Origin: Meandrina meandrites
Taxonomy: Eukaryota; Cnidaria; Anthozoa; Scleractinia; Meandrinidae
Assembly (NCBI GenBank): GCA_963693305.1
Contig: OY855915.1
Location: forward strand, 11,679,340 to 11,743,339
DNA length: 64,000 nt
Direction of reading: 5' to 3'
Of this stretch, positions 55,830 to 64,000 are shown one piece after another (the first letter of the stretch is position 1; each line of letters starts with the position of its first letter). A program made the translations under genes and the position numbers. The notes under the pieces were generated by a model, which was not told where the DNA came from, did no database searches, and worked only from the letters and a program-made list of their open reading frames with translations.

Positions 55830-58800
55830 ATGTTGTCCCACTTCTTCATTTTATCTTCCCGAGGCGATACTCTAATATTTCGGGATTGTATCCTTTTTAT
55901 CTGCACTTACATTAGAATTAACCTGGCACTAGAGCTTTAGAATCAACTATTTGAGCTCAAGCATGCGTCCCCTCTATCTCATTTGCTTTGCTTCAAATGC
56001 TTTTCACAGCCTGTTCAAAACTTTATAGAAGAGGTACAGGTTTTCGTTTCCCATTTTTTTCGACAGACTTGTTAAAAGATAAGCTTAAATGCTATATTTT
56101 GTTGCACTTCTGTATTATTTTACCTTCATTCATTTTCAAGATAGAGGCGATGGTGTGAAAGCGACTCCAGATATCTTCTATCGAAAAATTAAATCTGACA
56201 AAGAAAATCTTCCTCCTATATTTGTGAGTATGAAAATGAAATTAAGCAAATTAATGATATACTACTATGTACTATTTAAGCTTGTTCTGAAGAAACTGCA
56301 GAATACCCTGCAAATGAGATTCATTGAGTTGGGACTGTTTCAAGAACAGGTATCAAATAATAGGAACTATAAATTGTCATTGATAAGATGAATCTCATTT
56401 GAGGGGAATTCTGCAGTTAAGCAGAGAAATTCTATGAGATCTTCAACTAGAGTTGAGTTACCATGCCCAAGAATGGAAACAAAGTTGAGAAACTGTGTGC
56501 TGCAGATCACTTAACTCAAATATTTATACCAAAAGTACCTGTCAATGCAGATGGTTTCGGCACAGGCTTACCATCCTATGTTTGTGAGGTCACAGCATGC
56601 CCCATATAAATATTCCAATTTTCTCACTAATCGCTATTGTAAATATTTAAAGTGCCTATAACCCCAAAAAATTTTTTTCAAGGAAAAGAATATTTACATT
56701 TCTCTGAGCAGAATGCCGAAAAAATTTTTGATTTTGGTTGAAACCTCGATTTTCTGTGAATCGTCAAAGTCGAAAAAAATCGCAATAGTCAGAAACACGA
56801 CCGAGGCGAAGATCCGGTCAAAAGGGTCTGGGTCCAATAAAATTCGTGACGTCAACCCAGTACATCAGTCGAACGTGATATGACAGGGTTCAAAATAGCA
56901 GCCGGCTGTCGGCGGTAGCCGGCACTTTGACGACACTTGCCGGCTACTTTTTACCGAAGAAATATAAAATATCACGCCTTGATCGGTCAACTGAAATCAA
57001 AGTTGCTGTAAGTTGAAGGAAACATTTTATATCAGACAATAAAGCAGCTACAGGGCTAGAAAGTGCGACTCACTGGTGGCTAACGCGACCAAACTTTCAT
57101 CTTTGGCGACTAAAACTTCTGGTTTTGCGGTTTAGTCGCCAATGTGGCAACTTCATTTCTGTGTTAAGATGAATAACGGGCCGCCCCACCTTCTCGGGTA
57201 TTGTGTCCCTCCAGAAAATTATATTGGAAGATCTTATTTACTTGTCAAACATTCAAAGTAAGAAAAGAAGTCAAATTGCTCCAATCCATTCTTTTGCTTT
57301 GCCGTAAAATATTTTCAGTTCGGAAAACTTGCAAATGGCCGACTGTATTTGAAATCGCCCCAGAATGCATTGCAAGCCTATGGGTACGTCATGTATGCAT
57401 ATGGATTGTGTTCCTTGAAAACGCATGGCTCTAGCTTAACAGCCGGGAAAAAAATGAGCCTTGACAAAAAAGCCGACAAATTCAGGCTAAAAACGAAATT
57501 TTATTTTGAACCCTGTATGATCTGCGTTGTATGTAGGTCGTGACTCGGGTCGGAGCTCCAAAATGCGAAAAAAACCGGGAGACCATCAAGTTCTCGGCAA
57601 TGTAATCGAAGCACATCAGAGTTTAAGATTTCTTGGTCACCTATCTTGGTTTGATCGGCGAGTGCTAGCAGCGAAAATGAAAATCAGACTTTCGATCTTC
57701 GCACACAAACTTCAATTTTCTGCGTATGGACTCCACAGTTTTCGTAGAATTCAAGGTACATGTAATTATCTTCTATTCCCGATCCAAAATATTACCACTA
57801 TTTATTTGAAGCATTAAGCGATTTTAGTGAGCGCTGCTGATTTTATTCAGACTTATTCGCTCCCCTGCATGTACACACGATGCAAATTAACAATCGACTC
57901 ATTCTGCGACACTTTGTTTACATTACTAGCAGCGAAGGAAAACAAGTTCTTCACTGATTCTTACCGCAAAGATGCGGCGTCTTCGGGCTTTACTTTAGTT
58001 AGCACAAGTGTTAAGCTTAAGGGTTTAAAAGCAGGACAAGATATTCTCAGTTGAATCCTAACCTCGAGCAGAAAATTTAAGAAGATTTTAATCGATCGTA
58101 TGAATGTGATGAATAGCGAATAAAGTCGGCGTACCGGCCGCTCCCGCAAACGAATAGTTGACTGCAAATTATTCATACGCAAGTACAGACTTTCGTTGTA
58201 GAATTTACAGTAAATACTGATAAGTCAATAAATCTTATACCTTTTTAAAACTCTGAGGCAATTCAATTTATTTAACTAAACTGTGCATGCTGTGCGAAGG
58301 TCAAGAATTCATGTTGTGTTGTTGTTGTTGTTTGATGAACCCTCGACTTCTAAGTCGTACTCGACCTCGACCTCTGCGGCCTCAGAGTCTGAGCTAGAGT
58401 CATAGCTAGAATTGCTGGACGACATTATAAGTGTGTTTGAATATTCGAACTTTTGTTGAGTCAAATAAAAGTTCTTTTGACGAAAAACTAACCCTCAGTA
58501 CTCTATCCCACACACAAAACAACGTGAGAGTTGCTGGAGCGACGCTGGCAATGGCCTGGAATGACGTCACTAGTCCCATTCTCCCGAATGCTCGGTCGTG
58601 CTGTTAGAAGTGCCAACTTTAAAAATTCGTAAAAAATTCGGGTTTTAACCGAATTCAAAAATTTTTGCGACATTTTTCCCAATTCCATACAGAGATTTGA
58701 TTAGGCGAAAAAAAAATTTGGGGGTTATAGGCACTTTAAGCTTCCGAAAATTGGCTCTTACCTGCTGCAGAGGCTTATAAGGTTTTTTGGTGTGGGGAAA

Positions 58801-61800
58801 ATCCCAAAACTTTTGGATAGGTGTGCCACAGAGGTTCTCAACCCTAACCCCATTTAATACCCTTTTTAAGGCCCAAACCCAAAAAATGACACCCTATTCA
58901 AGGAGAGGAGAAACGTTGTGTGATAACCCAAATTACTGCTAACCATGCACAAATCTTTATACACTTTGCTAACTGTACTTCAATGGATAGTTGAGTGTTA
59001 ACAGATCATTTCTTTTTCATTTAGCTGGGCATTTACCTGCTGCAGTTTTAGCTGATAGAATTTAGACACCCTACCATACCGGGAGGAGAATCTGGCACCC
59101 AATATACAGATTTTCTCATCTTTTAGTAGTCTCTCATCTTTTGTGTCTGCCCTCACCTTACCCAGTGGATTCTAGCTCACAAACAAACTCCTCACAGAAC
59201 GTCTGAAGTGGAGAGAGCATGTCCTTCACTGAAACTTGAGATCTACTGATGTCACATGTGATTTGCTCACAATACTACGATTATCAGTTAAGTAAGGCAT
59301 GAAGGAAGTTTGGGGACAAAGTTTTGACGTCAAAACTACGTTGTTACCATGGGCAACTGGCTCAGTTTCCAATGGAATGTCGAACTCAGCCATTCCATGA
59401 TTTAGCAGGCTTTTTTATGGCACTTATGTTACCAATGGATACTAAGCCAGTTACTTGTGGCAACGACAAAGTTTTAATGGCAAAACCTTGTCACCAAACT
59501 TTACGGTGGCCCACAAGTGCACACCAAATTTAAATCACTCACACTATATTCAAATCACTCGCGCCGAATTCAAATCGCCCACACCAAAAATCAAATCTTC
59601 ACACCGAATTCAAAAACACTCGCACCAAATTCAAATCGCTCACACCGAAAATCAGATCTTCACACCGAATTCAAATCACTCACACCGAATTCAAAAACAC
59701 TCGCACCAAATTTAAATCGCTCACACCGAAAATCAAATCTTCACACCGAATTCAAATCACTCACACCGAATTCAAAAACACTCGCACCAAATTTAAATCG
59801 CTCACACCGAATTCAAATCTTCACACTGAATTCAAATCACTCACACCGAATTAACACTTCCGGTCAGCGGTCTCGCCTACCTGCTTCGTAGGAACCTCAT
59901 ATATGGTATTTATAATGTACCCTAATATTGTAATCCTAGTATTCTTCAACAGCTTTGTTACTTTGCTTACTTCCGTTACTTCCGTTACTTTATTCACTTA
60001 AGATTCTTTGCAGATACTTTGCTTACTTGAGATACTTTGCTTAATTGAGATGCTTTGCTTACTTGAGATGCTTGGCTTACTTGAGACTCTTTGCTTACTT
60101 GAGTTACTTTGCTTACTTGAGACTCCTTGTTTACTTGAGATAGAAGTAACTTTGCTTACTGAAGTAAGCAAAGTATCTGAAGTAAGCAAAGTAACCGAAG
60201 TAAGCAAAGTAACTGAAGTTTGAAGCAAAGTAACTGAAGTAAGCAAAGTAACTGAAGGAAGCAAAGAATCTCAAGTAAGCGAAGTATCTCAAGTAATATA
60301 AGCAGAGTATCTCAAGTCAGCAAAGTATCTGCAAAGTATCTCAAGTGAATAAAGTAACAGAAGTAAGCAAAGTAACAAAGCACGTGAAGTATACTAGGAT
60401 TACAATATTAGGGTACATTATAAATACTATATATGAGGTACCTACGAAGCAGGTAGGTGAGACCGCTGACCGGAAGTGAGTGATTTGAATTCAGTGTGAA
60501 GATTTGAATTCGGTGTGAGCGATTTAAATTTGGTGCGAGTGTTTTTGAATTCGGTGTGAGTGATTTGAATTCGGTGTGAAGATTTGATTTTCGGTGTGAG
60601 CGATTTAAATTTGGTGCGAGTGTTTTTGAATTCGGTGTGGTTGATTTGAATTCGGTGTGAAGATCTGATTTTCGGTGTGAGCGATTTAAATTTGGTGCGA
60701 GTGTTTTTGAATTCGGTGTGAAGATTTGATTTTTGGTGTGGGTGAGTTGAATTTGGTGCGAGTGTTTTTGAATTCGGTGTGAAGATTTGATTTTTGGTGT
60801 TGGCGATTTGAATTCGGCGCGAGTGATTTAAATTTGGTGTGCACTTGTGGGCCACCGTAAAACTTCCCCTGTGCCTTACTCAAATGAAAGTCATAGTGAA
60901 ACAACTTCTTTATAACAGCTTCATTGCTTCTACAGAATGTTGATGGTATCAATTTCATCTTTATCAAAAGAAATGGACTTTACTTTGTTTGTACTACAAA
61001 GTTCAATATTTCTCCAGCTTTTACAGTTGAAGTGCTAGCAAGGTACAGTTTTAATGTCCCCCCCACCCGGGCAAAAAAAAAATCCCCCCAAAATATATAT
61101 TTATCTATATATATAAACCCCCAAAATCTCAGACACAATTCCTTCCGAAAATAACCCCCCATGTAGACCACCCTGAATATAAGCCTATAATTAGTTATAG
61201 TTGGAGACGTTCAATGCTCTAGACTTGTTTTGGGTTTCATGTATTGTTATATGTTTGGAGAGTTTAACTATGCTGTTTCTTGTATGCATCAAATCATTTT
61301 CAGACAAAGTATCTTAAGAACTCCAGAAATGCAAATTTCCTTCCAAAAAGCAGCCCCCCTCCAGGTTCCCCCCCCCCCCCCCCCCCACCACCACCTTTTT
61401 ATTAAAATGAATTTCAGATCAAAATGATCTCAAACAAGATTGATTTTTATTTTCCCTTCTTCCAAGTTTATTACAAAAATTAAATTTTATTTTATTTTAT
61501 TTTTATTACAAAAAAATAATACAAATCAAACTAGTTTGAGATTATTTAAACTACAAAATACATGTATATACATGTATAAGCCCGAGGTCCCCTAAAATAA
61601 GCCCAGCTGAAAGGGACATCGAGCAAATGTAAGCCCAGGGCTTAGTTTTGGAATTTTATGGTATCACTAATTTATGCTAAAAGCCAAATATTACTGCATA
61701 CATTATTATAAAGTCATTTAACTCTACATCACAGGGATTTTGCAGATGTTTGGTCTGAACTGTTCTGAAATTTGTGTACCTTAGCATCTAAGGGAAGATA

Positions 61801-63820
61801 TTACCTTAATTTGCGGACAGAAATCAAGCTACAGCTAAAAGAATCAAATTTTTTTGAAGACGCGCGTCCAGAAACAACATGAAAAGTTAAGCCTTAATTT
61901 TTCAAGTTGTACTCCATTTTCATCGTAACCCTCTGCAGCCAAACAGTTTCAGTGCTCTCATATAGCAATTTTTAATAAAATGGACCATTATTTTGAGGTT
62001 TCCTGTGACACAAATATATATTTTGGCTGTCAAAAATCTGGTAAAATCAGTGACAAAGCCCCCTTAAACTACAGAATGTGAGAAGAAGGGATCTAGCCTG
62101 GGAACTGAAGGTTAATATAATGTCAACTATTGTCAGTTATTGTTATTGTTCCTCTTCTTTAAATGAAAAACATTATTCTTAGAGTTTCAGACCTATGCAA
62201 AGATTACTGTGGTGTCCTTGATGAGGAATCAATCAAATGTAACTTTCCACTTATTTATGAGTTGCTGGACGAAGTGTTGGTAAGCTGCATTTTTGCTGAT
62301 TGTCACTGTGCTCTCAAAATAATCTGAAACTGTTTCAAGTGGGCATATGGGTCATCTTCAGTTGATTGAAAATCCAAATACTTTATAAGTTATAGAAGTA
62401 GGGTTTGGATACTGATCTAATCTCATTGCTAATTAATCTTCTTGACTGTTTTCTTTGCAGGATTTTGGTTATGTCCAGGTCACATCAACAGAAAACCTCA
62501 AAGCATATGTCTGTAACCAGCCTGAGGTGGTGACAACAGCTGAGGAACCAATATGGCAATGCACTGGAAGAGTAGTGGTACAGACATGTACACTGTATCT
62601 TAGTAGCAAATAGAGTATCAAAGAAACTAATTTTCACATCAGCTTCATGTGTTTGTTAGTAAATAATTCCAAACCTGCTTAATCTCCTTTATGCATGTAT
62701 GCCATTGCATAAATAAGTCTTTACCAAAGCAGTGTTTTACAGATCTAGAATTAACAGTTGCCCAGGTTTAAATGGATCCTTGCTTTTTCATCTTCCATTC
62801 AACTGTAGAATCGTGTAACGTTCCATTACCCTACTGTACTCACAGTTATATAATCAAGCCAGTCGTTTTCTCACAGGCAACTAAGTTGCAAACTTCATCT
62901 TGCCAGCCTTGTGGCTTGGTGTCCATTGCTTGATCTTACACCAATGGCATGTGATTCAAGCCCTGTGTGTATTTCTCCCTGTGTTTCTCATCTTCATTTG
63001 GTATAGGCATGCAGGAGATGTACAGACATAGAATAATTCAATTTTTCTCCATTATTTGATAGTATGGCACAGAAAAGATGTCCTTACCAAGTGCTGCTTC
63101 AAATAAACCTGTGGTGCTTCCAAAGATGGGAAAGGTTAGTTGTATGCAAACTAGATAGATATGTCTTGATTGGATGTTAACTTGTAAGATCATTCTATCC
63201 CAGAAGTGTTACACATTGCTGTGCAAGTGATGGAGCGATTTATAATGCAAGAAACTAACTTCTTATACATGACTGTGTACAGTGCAGCAAGTGATAGTGC
63301 ATGCCAATGTGATGGAATGTAGTGGTGCATCTAATTACATAATGCATATTATTACATGTGCAACAGAAGTGCCCAATAATGTTCTATTAATAAAACTCAG
63401 TCTGTATTTTGAGAAGACGTCACTCCCAAAGTGCCCATTCAAGTTGGGATGATTGTACTAAAACCAGGAACACTGGAAAAGCCCAGAACACCGGAACACC
63501 GGTTTGCTTGCAGTTAGTTCCACTTCAATTTGCTTGCGGTTAGCTTTCATTTGTTGGTTAGGGTGACTTTACAGGTGTTTCTGTGGTGTTCTGGTGTTCT
63601 ACGGTGTTCCGGGCTGTTCCGGTGTTGCAGTGTTCCTGGTTCTAGTACATGCCATTCAAGTCTAAACTTTTACATGTATAACATCTTCAAATTTTACTGT
63701 GTAAATATTGATGGTTTAAGTTAGAACTTTGATAATAAATTATTCTTCTTGTAGAGGGGAAACAAACGTGAAGTATTTCTGGATTTACTAGAGAGACTTA
63801 CAGTGCTGATTGGTACAAAT
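55830..63820 (+). CDS. AP4M1: AP-4 complex subunit mu-1, 5' part (gene runs past window end)
   Basis: Medium subunit of the AP-4 adaptor, which sorts cargo at the trans-Golgi network. Exons in window: 55830-55887, 56141-56223, 60936-61042, 62183-62279, 62461-62577, 63063-63134, 63755-63820; 600 nt, 200 residues, open at the right. The first exon, too short to be seen as a long frame, reads MLSHFFILSSRGDTLIFRD, a clear match to the AP-4 mu N-terminus. Then follow DIFYRKI, NGLYFVCTTKFNISP, DYCGVLDE, LIYELLDEVLDFGYVQVTST and REVFLDLLERLTVLI. This is the longin-like domain plus the linker and start of the mu-homology domain. FGYVQ and REVFLD lie where all mu subunits have them; details fit mu-4 rather than mu-1 to mu-3. 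The donor at 62578 is the best of three nearby options. Intron 2 is 4.7 kb because of two inserted elements. Confidence 0.93.
56651..58735. mobile_element. 2.1-kb TTAA-flanked transposon relic in AP4M1 intron 2
   Basis: The ends AGTGCCTATAACCCC and GGGTTATAGGCACT are bordered by TTAA at 56647-56650 and 58736-58739. The minus strand carries a short frame from an ATG at 58425 to a stop at 58309 (38 codons, MSSSNSSYDSSSDSEAAEVE start), like a disordered acidic N-terminus of a larger protein. The plus strand has fragments at 57527-57800 without recognised domain. TTAA and TIR style fit Kolobok or piggyBac; the coding parts look decayed. Confidence 0.72.
59501..60860. mobile_element. 1,360-bp palindromic element built of inverted tandem repeats, AACT duplication
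   Basis: The ends TTACGGTGGCCCACAAGTGC and complement are flanked by AACT at 59497-59500 and 60861-60864. Each outer arm (about 59515-59850, 60475-60845) is a tandem array of units around CACACCGAATTCAAATC and CGCACCAAATTTAAATC. Inside follow a unique inverted pair (CGGTCAGCGGTCTCGCCTAC type, TATTGTAATCCTAGTAT) and a central 18-bp minisatellite (AAGTAAGCAAAGTAACTG) that reverses orientation near 60135-60150. The right end is 71 bp before AP4M1 exon 3. Confidence 0.85.
61366..61386. repeat. Poly(C) tract
   Basis: A run of about twenty C, followed by CCACCACC. One of several such tracts in the window (also near 5600-5635, 9787-9808, 19127-19145 and, as G, 54189-54200). Confidence 0.85.
61430..61560. 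repeat. Imperfect AT-rich inverted repeat
   Basis: CTCAAACAAGATTGATTTTTATT at the left (split here by mismatches) is mirrored by AATACAAATCAAACTAGTTTGAG at the right. A similar layout occurs near 9990-10130 in the KCNH gene (CTGGTTTGAAAATTTTGAACC), suggesting one diverged family. Confidence 0.45.
63455..63648. repeat. Inverted-repeat element with the same minisatellite core (copy 2)
   Basis: Arms GTACTAAAACCAGGAACACT and, inverted, its near match ending at 63648. Additional CCGGAACACCGG words are next to each arm. The core (63505-63570) shares TTTGCTTGCGGTTAGCTTTC and TTGTTGGTTAGGGT with copy 1. Direct repeats CCATTCAAGT lie just outside (63435-63444, 63652-63661) and may be a 10-bp duplication. 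Confidence 0.65.
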
Positions 63821-64000
63821 GTAAGTAATTCAATTTAAATATTGTAGTGTACTTAAAACTGGGATATTTTTTCACTAATGTACTTAATTATAATGCACAG
63901 ATTTTTCTCCTTTCATTAAAATATATTTGCATACCTCCCTTGCGTTGACTTGACTCCCACCTAATTAACATGATCTCTTCTTGACATTCCTTGTTGGCAT

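Noticed and set aside
59517..60855. Long open frames in the arms of the 1.36-kb palindrome (for example 59517-59891 + and 60442-60855 -)
   Set aside because: They translate the tandem units and mirror each other on the two arms. They are a composition effect, with no start or splice context and no domain.
59501..60860. CRISPR-like appearance of short regularly spaced repeats
   Set aside because: Repeat units are contiguous and of variable period with no unique spacers, the host is an animal, and there are no cas genes.

Overview
The window is nuclear DNA from an animal and looks like an anthozoan cnidarian, most likely a stony coral. The genes are intron-rich with GT-AG introns, the background is AT-rich, and short foldback elements with terminal inverted repeats (TIRs) are dense. 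The five protein genes resemble vertebrate orthologues in sequence and domain order. The species cannot be named from this window.

Layout: (1) + strand, 1528-16060: the 3' part of an ELK-type voltage-gated K+ channel (KCNH8-like), entered inside its PAS domain and complete to the stop. (2) + strand, 19692-23728: a complete TYW5, the JmjC hydroxylase of tRNA wybutosine synthesis. (3) + strand, 26202-36345: a complete leucine-rich-repeat GPCR of the glycoprotein-hormone-receptor type (LGR type A). (4) - strand, 55447-41795: a complete hnRNP U-like SAP/SPRY/kinase-fold/RGG RNA-binding protein in 13 exons. (5) + strand, 55830 to beyond 63820: the 5' part of AP4M1, the mu subunit of AP-4. Genes 4 and 5 are head to head with 382 bp between start codons. 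Genes 3 and 4 are tail to tail across about 5.4 kb of repeats. All exon joins below were checked by hand for splice-site dinucleotides and phase; they keep frame throughout.

The five genes do not form a pathway. They cover excitability, tRNA modification, hormone-type signalling, nuclear RNA binding and vesicle sorting. This is ordinary gene-dense animal DNA. The unusual content is mostly in introns and spacers: non-autonomous DNA transposons with clear target-site duplications (8 bp hAT-like, TA Tc1/mariner/pogo-like, TTAA piggyBac/Kolobok-like, 4 bp AACT), near-perfect hairpin elements of 72-140 bp, LINE fragments and tRNA-derived SINEs.

The most interesting locus is inside the LGR gene. 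Two leucine-rich-repeat exons with their introns are duplicated in tandem, and a LINE fragment truncated at both ends sits exactly at the junction. A TTAA-flanked element is in turn inserted in that LINE. Both exon copies are intact, in phase and diverged mainly by amino-acid-changing substitutions. I found no operon, CRISPR array, rRNA gene, tRNA gene or clearly new multi-gene system.
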